A stretch of 64,000 nucleotides of DNA from Rachicladosporium sp. CCFEE 5018 (lineage: Eukaryota; Ascomycota; Dothideomycetes; Cladosporiales; Cladosporiaceae). The notes under the pieces are model-generated. The model was given only the letters and a program-made list of their open reading frames with translations. It did no database searches and was not told where the DNA came from. The DNA lies in the NCBI GenBank assembly GCA_002077045.2, contig KZ111141.1, forward strand, positions 1,557,757-1,621,756, read 5' to 3'. Positions 1 to 10,746 of the stretch are shown here, piece by piece. A program made the position numbers and the translations under genes. Positions within the stretch are counted from its first letter, which is position 1, and each line of letters opens with the position of its first letter.

Positions 1-311
1 ACTGCCACTCCCTTCTCGAGCACGACCTCCCCACCCTCACCAGCCGGCAAGCCAACGACGGCTGTCTCGTCTATCGTGCAGTACTCCCCGATCGTCACTG
101 ATCCACCCTCAGCCCGCAGATGGGCGAAGGGGTGGATCACAGCCCGTTCTCCGATAGTGATTGGATGTGACCCGGTAAGCACCGCGCGCTCAGAGACTAT
201 GGCTGTGGAGTGAATCTTCAGCGGTGGGCGAACTGAAGCTGCGGCAGCAGATGAGGTGTTGGAGGTCTGAGAGCGATTCGAGGTCTGCGAGGGCAGTCGT
301 GGTGCTGACAT
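1..311 (-). CDS. Dynactin subunit 6 (p27)-like protein, N-terminal part, cut by window edge
   Basis: The ATG is at 309-311 on the minus strand and the frame stays open to the window edge (about 103 codons). After a Ser/Thr/Ala-rich leader of about 30 residues it reads IHSTAIVSERAVLTG, then ITIGERAVIHPFAHL and VTIGEYCTIDETAVVG. These are hexapeptide-repeat turns of a left-handed beta helix, in the order seen in dynactin p27. In that family the protein sits at the pointed end of the dynactin Arp1 filament and helps dynein-driven cargo and nuclear movement. The C-terminal half is outside the window, so another hexapeptide-repeat protein (p25 or a gamma-carbonic-anhydrase-like protein) cannot be excluded. 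It is divergent from AHA1 across a 752-bp spacer. Confidence 0.65.
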   Translation of the reverse strand, partial: MSAPRLPSQTSNRSQTSNTSSAAAASVRPPLKIHSTAIVSERAVLTGSHPITIGERAVIHPFAHLRAEGGSVTIGEYCTIDETAVVGLPAGEGGEVVLEKGVA

Positions 312-1063
312 TGTGATGATGTAGATGATGCAGAAATGCAATGTTACGAAGTCAACTGTGGATTGGGCGAGCGGTTTCTTGCGCACTACACGAGTGATGT
401 TTTTCGAGCAGAACCACGATGAGTGCCACAGACGGGATATATGTATCTGATATCATGACCGTCCGGATCACATCATTGTTTCGACTTCGTAGAGCATTGT
501 AACTCTTCGACGCGACCTGCGGGTCTAAAGGCGCCACAAGAAGGGAACGGTGTGAAGGTCACAAGATTCAGAAGATGAGCTGGGCCGGCGACACTGGTAT
601 CATGATGTAGGGAAAGCAAGCCGTAGTGCGTGTTTGAAATGTTAATGCCTTACTGCCTTATTGCCTAACCACGCTCGACGTCTGCTGTCCTTCCAAATTT
701 CTAGAGTCTTCCAGCTCCCACATTCAGCCCTCATCTCCGCACCAAGTCCCCTCCTTGGTGCTCCTGCCAATGCTCTACGACGTCTTCTGAAGCTGCAAAT
801 TGCATAGCATTAATCGGTAAGTCCAACTGTACTATAATCCGATGCAAGGATCGTTCAACAAGATGAGATATTCAGCTGGCACCAGTCCTAGAAGACTTGT
901 ACTCTTTTGCTGCGGATTAAGCTAGCACTTACATGTGCAACTCTGATTGAACTATTCCTGTCTATAAGATAGCTACAAAACATTTCGATCTAGTAGCTGA
1001 CCCAAACAAGCAATTTTAGTCTCAAATCATCGATCGTCAAGCCTCTCCAACAATACCGCGAGC
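312..1063. promoter_or_regulatory. Divergent intergenic region between dynactin-like gene and AHA1
   Basis: No credible gene is seen here; short open frames have no domain signal. The region must hold both 5' leaders. A TTCtaGAGtcTTC arrangement at 699-711 resembles a three-unit heat-shock element with one mismatch (GAG for GAA), about 350 bp upstream of the AHA1 start. Yeast AHA1 is heat-shock induced, so the site is plausible but unproven. Confidence 0.35.
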
Positions 1064-2089
1064 ATGGTCCTCCACAACCCCAACAATTGGCACTGGGTGA
1101 ACAAGGACGTCAGCGGCTGGACGCGCGAGTATCTCGACAAAGAGCTCATTGGCCTCTCCACAGAGAAAGATGGTAACTCGGCTGAGATCAGTAAAGTACT
1201 GTCCATGGAGGGCGATGTCGACGTATCACAGCGGAAGGGCAAGGTGATTACCATTTTCGACGTGCGGTTGCAGCTTGAGTATACTGGCAAGGTCAAAGTC
1301 AAGAGCGAAGCAGAGGGCGAGGAGGAGGGGACGGACACAAAAGAAGTCAGCGGGACTGTGACGATACCCGAGGTGGCACATGACACCGAGGAAGACGAGT
1401 ACGTGTTTGAGGTGGAGATCTACAGCGAAGATGCCTCGAAGCAGCCAGTGAAAGATCTGGTGAAGCGAGAGCTCACGCCTCAGATACGGAAGAAGCTGCA
1501 GAAGCTTGCGCCCGCACTGATCGAAGCACACGGCAAAGATCTACAACACGCACCCGGCAGCAACCCTTCCTCCGGCTTCAGCACGCCTCGAACTTTACAG
1601 AGCTCCTCAGTCGGCGCGAAGAAGTCAGATACCTCATCAAGCACCACAGCCACCTCGACCTCCGGCAGCAACGTCAACGTCACTACCCTCAGCGACACCC
1701 AAGAGTTCCGCACCACAGCTGCCCAACTCTACCAAACTTTCACAGATCCGCAACGCATCACAGCCTTCACCCGCGGACCTCCAAAACTGTTTGAGGGCTC
1801 CTCCGAAGGCTCCAAGTTTGAGATATTCGGTGGCAATGTCTCGGGTTCATTCACGAAGCTCACTGAGCCTACGTATATTGAGCAGAAGTGGAGATTTGCT
1901 CAATGGCCCCAGGGTCACTTCAGCACAATGAAGATCAAGTTCGAGCAGAATGATGTGGATGCTGTCACGATCATGCGAGTCGACTGGGTGGGAGTGCCGG
2001 TGGGGCATGAGGAGGCCACGAAGCGGAATTGGGACGAGTATTACGTGCGGAGTATCAAGCAGACCTTCGGGTTCGGCACGATCTTGTGA
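1064..2089 (+). CDS. AHA1: Activator of Hsp90 ATPase, AHA1 co-chaperone
   Basis: A single exon of 341 codons. The N-terminus has the family signature NPNNWHWVNKD (about residues 5-15), which contacts the Hsp90 middle domain. The Aha1_N domain covers roughly residues 10-150 (with SMEGDVDVSQRKGK and the acidic loop of Asp/Glu residues). A Ser/Thr/Gly-rich linker follows at about 160-205, then a START-like AHSA1 domain at about 210-335 (FTDPQRITAFTRGPPKLFEG, FGGNVSGSF, KWRFAQWPQGHFS). Aha1 proteins bind Hsp90 in the cytosol, stimulate its ATPase and help client maturation. Length and domain order match yeast and human homologues. The start is the first ATG of the frame and sits next to the conserved motif. 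Nothing is missing. Confidence 0.95.
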   Translation: MVLHNPNNWHWVNKDVSGWTREYLDKELIGLSTEKDGNSAEISKVLSMEGDVDVSQRKGKVITIFDVRLQLEYTGKVKVKSEAEGEEEGTDTKEVSGTVTIPEVAHDTEEDEYVFEVEIYSEDASKQPVKDLVKRELTPQIRKKLQKLAPALIEAHGKDLQHAPGSNPSSGFSTPRTLQSSSVGAKKSDTSSSTTATSTSGSNVNVTTLSDTQEFRTTAAQLYQTFTDPQRITAFTRGPPKLFEGSSEGSKFEIFGGNVSGSFTKLTEPTYIEQKWRFAQWPQGHFSTMKIKFEQNDVDAVTIMRVDWVGVPVGHEEATKRNWDEYYVRSIKQTFGFGTIL

Positions 2090-2507
2090 GCTAGATCTCT
2101 CGAGGGGACCAACAGGTGGAGGAATGACGACGAGACGATCGAATCTACGCATAAGAGCGGGTAGCGTCCGTCACGAGTTTACAGCGCGTTGCGCACTCAT
2201 GCAATGCACTATGAACGGCTTGGGGATGAGCGTTTCATAGTAAGCATCAACTTCACCCAGCACAATCTGCTTTGCGTTTTACTTGCACTTATCCTCGTCA
2301 ATCTATTACTCTTCTCACACACACTGTTCGGGCCAGTACAAAAGTTGTCCTGCAGTAGCGTGATCGGGTAGAGCGCTGCACAAGGACAGGGAAGGAGCGA
2401 CCTTCGCCACTACAAACGGTATACACCATGACGCGGCTCAGGCTGTACCACCGACTTTGCATCCACTCCCTCACTTCAACACACATCGACTGCCATCATC
2501 CCGTGTC
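2090..2507. other. Intergenic spacer AHA1 - SET gene
   Basis: 418 bp with no supported gene. It should hold the AHA1 3' UTR and the SET-gene promoter. Small open frames here are not conserved-looking. Confidence 0.4.
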
Positions 2508-4117
2508 ATGGCCTCTACCACGGGCCGTGTCGGCCCAAATACTGGGATGGTACCGCCCGGTGAGCATGATCCGATGCATGAAGTACTGGCTGCCCAGCAA
2601 CTCCTGCATACCATGTGGCACAGTAGATCAGGCGAGCCGTATCCTAAGGAGAACCGCACTAAAGGATATGTTGACTCCAGCTTCAACATCATGGTACGTA
2701 CGCTGCCAGATGCAGACTGCACGGCCTGGGAACAGCTGACAATGATGATCAGACCCGCCGTGATAACAACGCCAGAATCCCATACTGTCCCGTTCTGGAT
2801 GCCTATGCGCCGTGCATCACGTCCCTAGAGCAGCTCAAGAAGATACGCAGTTTTCTCGCCGATTTTTAGGTCTCTTACTCACTACGGTGCAAGATAAATC
2901 TCCGAGATCTCATGGTTGGACAACGCACCAAAGACTCCTGCATCATTGGTCGATGCTATCGCCCCTCCTCGCGATCCTGGGCTCGCTTGGTCTTCGCTAT
3001 CGAAGACGAGGCCGGGTCGTTTGGTATTGCTACACTGGAGTACCATCCCCGTGAGACCGATCGATACACCGAAAGTGGAACACTGGTGGCGATCGCACAG
3101 CCATGTCTGAGGATTGAGAGTCTGTACCCTAAATTTTCAAACGCCTTAGAAGCTATCCAGACTAGGGAGTTCTTCATTTTGAGGATCGATCATCCGTCGG
3201 ATCTGTACGTGCTGGAAGGCGATAAGGCAGTCATCGGAAAGAAGTATGCTGCTTTACAGGGGCCACTGCGTGACGCAAGGATAACCGGCACATCCGCAGA
3301 GGACTACGTACGCACTGGCAATCCCGGATTATGGTGCCGCTTCTCAAACATCAACCACTCGTGCGTTCCGAACACTGCTTACGCATTTCCGGGTGATGTG
3401 ATGATCATTCGCGCGCAGCGCGCCATTGAGAAAGACGAGGAGATTACTTTGTCATACCGGGATCCCGGTGCCAATTTCGAAAATGATAGTTTCGCCCTCA
3501 ACCTCTACTTCGAGTTCACCTGCGACTGCACTCTATGCACTGCCGAGAGACAGATAACGCCAGAGGTTCGCAAGCGACGCAGCAAGCTTCAAAGTCAGGC
3601 ACCAGAGATGCCTAGTCTGTTTGTTGCCGACAAGCCACAGACGGAGCCAGCCGCTGTTGCAGCGATCAAGCCCATGATCGTACTGCGCAATTGCTTGACA
3701 GCTACTTTCGACAACAAGTACTTCACGCCCGGTATACCGCGTCGTGGACTCGCCAACGTCCACAGCAAGATTTGCTACCTCTACTACGAGCTCGGCTGCC
3801 TCGATAGAGCGATTGCTTCCGGTGAGGCTGCGCTGCAGAGTCTCGGCTACCGCGTCCATATCACCAACGTGGGAGACGTCGAGTATCGTAACACCCACGG
3901 CATCGAACCCACCATTGCGGAAATTCTCTTGATGCAGCTCAAAGAGATCGTGGGAGTGCGCGGGCTAGAGGCCTCAGCGGAGAGGCTGGGCGAGATTACG
4001 ACGGACATGCATTGCTTGCATCGCGTCGATCCGAAGGGCTCGGGTCTCCCGCAGTTGGGTCTGCACGCCGGGAGTATGGAGGAGGCGCTCAAGTTGCTCG
4101 AGATGAATGGCTTCTAA
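2508..4117 (+). CDS. SET domain - TPR-like protein (candidate lysine methyltransferase), with one abnormal intron
   Basis: Model: exon 1 2508-2693, intron 2694-2752 (GTACGT...CAG), exon 2 2753-2842, intron 2843-2893, exon 3 2894-4117, giving 499 residues. The SET core shows the NHSCVPNT motif and EEITLSYRD (AdoMet and catalytic-Tyr region), followed by the cysteine-rich post-SET segment CDCTLC. A helical TPR-like stretch lies near the end (KICYLYYELGCLDRAIASGE). The N-terminal exons encode PYCPVLDAYAPC and LEQLKK, typical of fungal SET-TPR proteins of unknown substrate. The second intron fits the family only if it starts with AT (ATACGC) instead of GT; without that removal, an in-frame TAG at 2867-2869 ends the frame. 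So the gene is either a rare AT-AG splice or a donor mutation in a decaying copy. No substrate can be inferred. Confidence 0.75.
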
Positions 4118-4210
4118 TAGAGTCGAGTGCGCAGCCTGATGTGATTATTGTAGCCCACATGCTCTCATCCGTCGAGTACTAGCGTAGGCATTGTCATAAT
4201 AGCGTTGCAC

Positions 4211-4948
4211 TCATGTCGCGTCGTGTCCGTCTGCCTTCTTCGCGAACTCGAACTTCCTCTGGAACTTCCACCACCCTCGCTCATACCTCCAAAGACTCAG
4301 CCCTTCCACAGTGCCCCAATCCCCCTTCCACTCATCACTGACCTCCTCAAATGCCTTCGCCACATCAGCTTCTTCATCGACCTTATTCATGATCGTGTAG
4401 TGCACTCTACAACCACCCCGATCCTGCTCGCTCAGAAAGCTATCATCAGCCCACTTCTGCTGTAGCTCAGCATGCACAGCTTGTGCTGCCGCGCCACCTT
4501 CAGCTTTGGGGACCGAGATAGCGAAGCCATGTTTCATGCGGAATGGCTTCGCAGCGTGGACATCGAATTGCTTTGTCTGAGCTGCCACCGTTTCAATGTG
4601 AGGAATGATGTTCGACTCTAGTAGACTTCCAGGCAGAGCATGGAGGAGTGTAAGATGTGCAGCGAGCTTATTGAGTCTCTTGGGAAAGTACTGATTTCGC
4701 AAGGCTGTCATGGCCTTGTGGTGGCGAACATCGGTAGCGAGCGTGAGGATGTAGACATCTTCGTCCTTCGATTGAGTCCTCGGAACATGAGAAGGCGAGG
4801 GCGAGCGTTTGATTCTTGGAGGTGCAGATACCTTGGTGATTGTAGGATATGCTGGGATGGGTGTTGGCTTAGCTGATGTGTTGGCATCCTGCTTTGGGAG
4901 GTTCTGAGATGTGATCGAAGCCCAGGAGCTGCCTGCGCCGGATGCCAT
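4211..4948 (-). CDS. 2H phosphoesterase (2'-5' RNA ligase-like) protein
   Basis: The frame gives 245 residues from the ATG at 4946-4948. It carries the two HxTx motifs that define the 2H superfamily: HLTL at about residue 98 and HYTI at about 183, spaced as usual. A leader rich in Pro/Ser/Lys (about residues 15-60) precedes the fold. Family members hydrolyse or join 2',3'-cyclic or 2'-5' phosphodiester bonds in RNA or nucleotides; the substrate here is unknown. The frame is open upstream to 5197, but the added residues are basic and without motif, so I chose the internal ATG just before the compositionally biased leader. It converges with the SET gene (93 bp between stop codons). The 348 bp between this start and the transporter stop at 5297 hold nothing else I can support. 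Confidence 0.8.
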   Translation of the reverse strand: MASGAGSSWASITSQNLPKQDANTSAKPTPIPAYPTITKVSAPPRIKRSPSPSHVPRTQSKDEDVYILTLATDVRHHKAMTALRNQYFPKRLNKLAAHLTLLHALPGSLLESNIIPHIETVAAQTKQFDVHAAKPFRMKHGFAISVPKAEGGAAAQAVHAELQQKWADDSFLSEQDRGGCRVHYTIMNKVDEEADVAKAFEEVSDEWKGDWGTVEGLSLWRYERGWWKFQRKFEFAKKADGHDAT

Positions 4949-5296
4949 ACTACGGATCAAGCGAGTACGAGATCCTCTTCGCAAGCTGCTGATAATGGGA
5001 AATCTTGATCGTTCTACTAGCATTCTGATGAGAACATTGTCCGTGCCCAGAATTGCGATTGCGCGGATTCGGCCTTGCATTCGATGTTCGTTGAAGTGCT
5101 CATCGTGACGTGCATGTCGACTTGAAATTGAGTTCAGATCGATCGACAGGTACGATCTGTAGAATGACTCGTGGTCACGACCACGAACAAACCACACTTA
5201 CATAGGTGTGGTATGTACTAGAGGGATGTTGATCATCCGTGTGCGCGCTATCTGGATATAAGACCGGCGAACATCTCATCCGAACAGACCAATAGC

Positions 5297-7201
5297 TCAA
5301 AGCCTGAACCTCCACCTCGAATCCTCGTCCCCAAGCCAGTCACCCTCCGTCTGCGCCTTGCCCTCTCGTTCCTCACGATCCCTCTTACTGTTCTCCCGTT
5401 GCAGCACAAACCAGATCGTGCTTACGACAGCAATATTGCCGATCAGATACGCCAAAGCTACGCTATGGCCAACAATATATCTTGGTCCATCATTAGCCCT
5501 GTACAACTGCGTCCCGATCACAGCACCAAGATTCCCTATAGTGATCTGCATCGCATTCGCCGTTGCTCGCTTTGTCTGTCCCGAAACATTGATCGCTGGC
5601 CGAGACAAAGCCAGTGCGACCGAAGGGTAGATGCCACCAGCGGCGAAGAAGGTGCCTAGGTAGGAGACGCCAGGCCGTTGGAGTGGGTTCGTGTTGCCAA
5701 GCAGGATGCAGTATCCGATGATGGCTGTGAGGGTCGAGGCAATGATGAAGGGACCGCGACGAGCGTAGCGTTCGGAAACGACAGCGTAGACCACTGTCAA
5801 GATTGTTGCGAATGCGTATGGAGGGATTGTCAGGAGTTGGGCGTGAGCGGCGGTGTAGCCAAGGGCTTTGATGATAGAGGGCTGGGATCAAGTCAGCGTG
5901 AGCACAATGGACCTATCTCCGCTTCTCCAGAAGTCCGAAGTATGGGTATTGCTCTTGTAAGCGTACTCAGAGCGGCAAATAGCTATTCTGCCGTGTCTGT
6001 GAGATTTCCAAGTGGAGAACGAAACCCCCTGCACCCCATATGTCCTCTCTCCCCAACATTGAGCAATTGAAGCGCTGTTACAGGTGAACTCTCAATAGCG
6101 CAAGAGCGTTCAGAGTATTGGAGAAGTGGAAGCGAATGAAGTGCGGACTCACCAGGAACAAGCTCAGCGTGTACAGCGGCAAGCTCAAGGTATGAAAGCA
6201 CGCTCCGTACAGCCACACCTTCGGATCTTTGACGGCGGTGAGCACATTCGCCCAAGTAAAGCCTTCGTGCGCAGTCGCATCGCTATCGGCTTTCAGGCGG
6301 GCGTTGAGAAATGCGCGCTCTTCACTCGTGATGAATTTGGCCTTCGAGGGCCAGTCGGCAATGTACCACCAGCCCGCGGCAGCGAGAACGCAGGTGAGTA
6401 AGCCCTCGATCATAAAGATCCATCTATGGCCATCGTCAGTCCTGATTGAAATGATCTTGACATTGCAGATCTTACCTCCATCCCTCGTAGCCGCCGACAC
6501 CTTTCATGAAACCAATGCCGTAGGCTAGAATTCCGCCAAAGGCGCCCGCGAGACTCGCTGCGCTGAAGAAGAGCGCGATCCGATACTGTCGCTCAGATCG
6601 CTTGTACCACATCGACACTACGGTTTGTGGTAAGTCATCTGACTTTGCTACCTTTGGCTAAGTGGGACTTACAGTAGAACACAACTCCCGGGAACAGGCC
6701 TCCTTCAGTCAAGCCCAGGAAGAACCGCACGACGAAAAAGCCTGCCAATCCGGATTTCCCGCCGTTGTTGACAATGACCCCTTGCAGCGTCGCCACAACG
6801 CCCCATATGAACGTCAACAACGGCAGCCAGATTCGCGGGCCAATGCGCTTTAAAATCACATTCCATATCACCTCGAAAATTATATACCCAACGAAGAACA
6901 GTGTGAGTCCTGTGAGGTACTCGTTGCCCGAGATTCCAAGTGAAGTAGTCAGCCCGTCGAGCTTTGCGTTTGCCTGCATGCCATCAGGTCAGTAGGTGCT
7001 GTAAGTTGGTGCTCTGTTCGAACATACCACGTTCGATCTATCGAGGAAAGATAGCAAGTACAGGATGCAAACGCCAGGTAAGAGGTGGCGATCAAGTTTG
7101 CGAAGGAGATGCTTTTCTGTGATGCCATGCGAGGCTTCGAAGTCGGAGCTGGCAGACGAGGGAGAAGGCTCGCGCTTCTCCCTGGTCTCGAAGTCGGCCA
7201 T
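5297..7201 (-). CDS. MFS transporter, DAL5-like (anion:cation symporter family)
   Basis: Five exons read cleanly on the minus strand: 7201-7028, 6973-6673, 6617-6476, 6423-6153 and 5881-5297, with GT-AG introns 6974-7027, 6618-6672, 6424-6475 and 5882-6152. The product is 490 residues. Family signatures follow in order: a cytosolic Glu/Ser-rich head, LYLLSFLDRSNV at the end of TM1, ANAKLDGL, the FEV motif of TM2, FFLGLTEGGLFPGVVFY, WYKRSERQYR in the 2-3 region of the N-half, W-R-WIFMIEGLLT, and the C-half from PSIIKALGYT. Twelve membrane helices are expected. Relatives import allantoate, nicotinate or other carboxylates at the plasma membrane. Substrate cannot be told. The last intron (271 nt) is long for this window. 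Confidence 0.9.
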
Positions 7202-8097
7202 CTTGATAGCGGGTATGAGGTCGCGTAGCAGGCCGTTCGAGTAGTACTCTGAGAGATGTCCGCGTCTCGAGGGAGAAGTACGACTAACAGCGCGAGACTA
7301 TTTCAAGAGACTCGCCCTGCAGCCTGATCTTTCGTTAGGTAGCGAAGCCTTGGAAGAAGAGAGGATGCGGAAATAGAAGACGAGAAATACAACAGAAGCC
7401 AAAGCCACCCTACCATCTAGCCCCCATCACGTCTTCACGCTACCACTCCTACCTACCAAATCCAGTGATTCTCGACCTCACCTCCCCAGGAGCCGCACAC
7501 CGCCAGTGACGACATAACGCCACGAGCCTCACGCGGTTGCACTGGCATTGGGTGCTTTAGCTGCTTGCTGTCTAAAGGCCGTTGAGCACGCGAATTGGCT
7601 GGCGATGGCGTGCTTGAGATCGGCAGCTGGGGTGCATGATGAGACCGGCTGCTGAGCAGAGAGCCGAGCGAGGATAAGTCGACCTTGCCGCATAAGTTCC
7701 ACCGGCCAGGTATCACAAGAAGTCATGATCAATTCGAATGAAAGCCACATTCATCGGACTGATGCGCATAAGAGGGTGACGCGTCGCAGGCTTCAATCGC
7801 TGAGCAGGTGAAGTCAAGCTACGGTTGGCCGTACGAGACTTTGGCTGAATGATTGACGCCTGAGGTCGAACATTCACTCCCAGAATGAGAGCAAAGGGTG
7901 GTAGTGGGCGACAGTGAGGCTGTTCAATTGATCAGTGTTGTTAAAGCGGCCGTAACGATACAATGGTGTCTATCACTCCACTCGCACAGCGCTCATATTC
8001 ATGCCGCTACAAGATGCTGATGCTTTCCGTCGCCATGCCATAACACTCTCTCTTCCTTACACTCGAACTAGTCTCCGGTGATTGAACACTGAGTCCC
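7202..8097. other. Intergenic spacer
   Basis: 896 bp upstream of the MFS gene and downstream of the Cnn_1N gene. I see only short shadow frames and no RNA gene or repeat. It should contain the MFS promoter. Confidence 0.4.
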
Positions 8098-10746
8098 TCA
8101 CCGCCACGGCCTCTTCCCCAGTCCAAAGCCCGAGCCCGCAACCGAGGCCGACGAGGCAACATCCTTATTGCTGCCTCTCCTCCCAGTAGCACCAGCTGCG
8201 CCAACTTCATTTGTGCGGACCTCAGCACCTTCAGCCTTCCTTACACTTCCACCACGTCTGAAAGGGTTCTTCCGCCCCTCTGCCTCCTTCTCGCCACAGG
8301 AGACAGCAGTAGGAGACGGCGCTGTAATGCCTCGGCCCTGTAGACTCGGTCTTGGGGCGCTGGACTGCTGCGCTGAGCCCGGCCTGCCGGAGCCGATGCC
8401 ATGCGTTCCAGCGCTTGAGCCTGGCCGCCTCAACACCTTCGAGCCATGATTGCTGTATGCGGAGCTCGGCGTGCTGGTAAGCGTGGGTAGCGGTGACATC
8501 TCTCGCTCCCTCTGTCCGTCCCTCTCTTTACGCTCACTGTACGTCTCTCGATCGCTCGCTCGTTCTGGTTGCGGAGGCGTGGCGATACTTCCTGCGCTGC
8601 TGCTCAGCCGTCTGAACAGCTCTTTCCCCTTCTGACCTAAGCTTGGACGGCGGATGAAGGGAGGCAGTGTCGGACTGCGCAGAGGTTTGGACGGCGAGAC
8701 CTTGGCACCCGAGCGCGTAGCTTCAGGCGATAGCGAGCGGGATGAAGTCGACGGTGGGTAGTTGCGAGTTGTGTTCGTAGTGGTAGTGCTCGAGGATGGT
8801 GAGCGACGAGCGAATGCACTGGGTGGCGATGAAGGCATCGGACGTTGCAGCGACGATAGCGTCATTGGACTGGTCTCTGCGCGGCTCAGACTCGGCTTTC
8901 GTGGTGCCGGGGTGGTGTCATAGCTTGACTTGCGTCGACGAAGATCTGCAGCAGAAGCCTGGGGGTAGCTATTGGTGTTGCTGAAGAACATGTCTTGAGG
9001 CACTGTAGAGCCATTGCCCTGCTTGAAGAAGCGAGATGGTGTGCCATTCAGTATCGAGCTGCCATCCGGATAGTCTTCATCGGATGCGTACATACGCTTG
9101 GCAGTCGAGGGATGGTGCTCAGAGTCGTCATCTGAAGACTCTGTATCTTCGGCAGCGGTGTCGGCATGTCGTCGAGCGCTGGAACGATGCTGCTTGCTGA
9201 TATCGTGTGCGAGATTCAGCTCGACAGACGATCGCATCTGCTTCGGTGCGGTGCGCACGCCAGCCTGAAGCAGATCTGCGGTCGCGGTCATAGCAGCAAG
9301 ACCATGCGCACTGCGCTCGCCGATGATGCTAGAGCGCGAGCCGCGCAGCATACGTGTCGAGACGCTGTCTGGCGTGGGTGGCAATACAGGTTCACCGAAC
9401 ATTGGTCCGCCGAAGACTGTTGGCGTGCGCGGGTGGCGCTTGTTCTGACTGACGTGGGGGTTCATTTGGGTCAATGCATCAGTAGCTTGCTCAAGCTGTT
9501 GGCCATGAGCTTGTCTGTCAGTCGCCAGTGCGTTATCGAGCGACTGGAAACGGTCGTCCTCACGTGGAAGCCGTGTCGAGGCAGTCGCAACGGTGTTCAC
9601 GGTCCTTGCAGGCGACACACTCCTGTCAAATCTGGTCGGCGTCGCATCGTCTTGCTGCCGCTCTTCGATCCACTGGCTCACTCGCTTCAGGCTGTCGTCA
9701 TTGCGGCTTGCGGGCGTGCGGCGATGCTCAGAGACGCTCTGACCGACATCCGCTGGCTCCCAAGCGTGACGCTCAGGGCTCAACGCCTTCACCGGACTGT
9801 AGATGCTGGGGAAGCTGCTCTCACTCAGATCACTCAGTCGAGGCGAGTTGGGAACATCGTCCGTCAGGCCTTCCTCGGTGATGGTACTAGCACTCTTGTT
9901 CAAGATTGTGTTGAAGCTTTGTACCGGCTTGAGCTCCTTCGCACCAGCCTGGAAAGCCTCTCTGAGCGCCTTTGAGCTTCCCTTCCTCAGAGACATGAAT
10001 GATGGCTCCCTCTTTGGCCTTTGCGGCGTTCTGGCTCCATCAAAACTCTGCATCGCCAACCCAGCTCTTGCTGATGCCTCTTGTATATCGGTCCCCGCAT
10101 ACCCACTATCAGCCTGCGCCGTGCTTGGCCGTGTCTGACTTGCTTTCAATCTCTCCACCTCTTCCCCAAGCCCTTCAACCCTCTCCTCGAGTTGACATAT
10201 CAGCTCCACCGCCTCTCTAATCCCCTCGTCCCTCTTCTCAAGCTCTTCAACCAACTGACTGTTAATCTTGAGCAGCTCCGCATGCTCTTCCCTGAGCCCT
10301 TCTGCACGCTCGACAGTGCTGCGCATGGAAGAGATCTGGGCTTTGAGCTTAGCTTGCTGCTCGCGTCGGTGGTCAAGCTCGAGTTTGAGGTCGAAGTTCT
10401 GCTTCACGAGGCGATCCATAACCTCGTCTTGCTCCTTCGCACCAAAGGTCGTTCGCCGGCGTCTGCCCGTGTTACTGGCTGTGCCATTGCCAGCCAAACT
10501 CTCCGAAGGTCGACGAGAAGTAAGCGGAGAGCTTTCGTAGAGACGTGCTGAAGCAGCGGAAACATGGCGGGTCTCTTCCGCTTCGGCAAGGAAGATATCA
10601 TCGTCCTGGGCCTTTGTTGTGAGCGGTCCAAAGTCGGATTGGCGACCTCGTCTTGGGCGAGGATCGCGTGCTCGACGTTCCTGGAGGCGGTCGTGGAGAT
10701 AGGAGGACATGGGAGCCTGGCTTGATGGAGGTCCAGAGTTGTCCAT
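8098..10746 (-). CDS. Centrosomin N-terminal motif 1 (Cnn_1N) coiled-coil protein
   Basis: A single exon of 882 residues starting at the ATG 10744-10746 (MDNSGPPSSQ); the frame has no in-frame ATG further upstream. A disordered Arg/Ser head is followed at about residues 100-135 by the CM1-type element FGAKEQDEVMDRL-VKQNFDLKLELDHR, which in centrosomin, Mto1 and ApsB-type proteins recruits gamma-tubulin complexes. A coiled coil continues to about residue 200. The remaining roughly 680 residues are low-complexity, rich in Ser/Pro/Arg, with many SP and RRP sites likely phosphorylated. The protein probably acts at spindle pole bodies or septal microtubule organising centres; this is inferred from the motif. 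It could be an ApsB relative, but I do not assign that name. Confidence 0.8.
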   Translation of the reverse strand: MDNSGPPSSQAPMSSYLHDRLQERRARDPRPRRGRQSDFGPLTTKAQDDDIFLAEAEETRHVSAASARLYESSPLTSRRPSESLAGNGTASNTGRRRRTTFGAKEQDEVMDRLVKQNFDLKLELDHRREQQAKLKAQISSMRSTVERAEGLREEHAELLKINSQLVEELEKRDEGIREAVELICQLEERVEGLGEEVERLKASQTRPSTAQADSGYAGTDIQEASARAGLAMQSFDGARTPQRPKREPSFMSLRKGSSKALREAFQAGAKELKPVQSFNTILNKSASTITEEGLTDDVPNSPRLSDLSESSFPSIYSPVKALSPERHAWEPADVGQSVSEHRRTPASRNDDSLKRVSQWIEERQQDDATPTRFDRSVSPARTVNTVATASTRLPREDDRFQSLDNALATDRQAHGQQLEQATDALTQMNPHVSQNKRHPRTPTVFGGPMFGEPVLPPTPDSVSTRMLRGSRSSIIGERSAHGLAAMTATADLLQAGVRTAPKQMRSSVELNLAHDISKQHRSSARRHADTAAEDTESSDDDSEHHPSTAKRMYASDEDYPDGSSILNGTPSRFFKQGNGSTVPQDMFFSNTNSYPQASAADLRRRKSSYDTTPAPRKPSLSRAETSPMTLSSLQRPMPSSPPSAFARRSPSSSTTTTNTTRNYPPSTSSRSLSPEATRSGAKVSPSKPLRSPTLPPFIRRPSLGQKGKELFRRLSSSAGSIATPPQPERASDRETYSERKERDGQREREMSPLPTLTSTPSSAYSNHGSKVLRRPGSSAGTHGIGSGRPGSAQQSSAPRPSLQGRGITAPSPTAVSCGEKEAEGRKNPFRRGGSVRKAEGAEVRTNEVGAAGATGRRGSNKDVASSASVAGSGFGLGKRPWR

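Noticed and set aside
2843..2893. U12-type (AT-AC) intron in the SET gene
   Set aside because: It ends AG, lacks the ATATCC donor and the TTCCTTAAC branch site, and filamentous ascomycetes generally lack the minor spliceosome.
9166..9975. 269-codon open frame on the plus strand
   Set aside because: It lies antisense inside the Cnn_1N gene, has no domain signal and reflects the biased codon use of the real frame.
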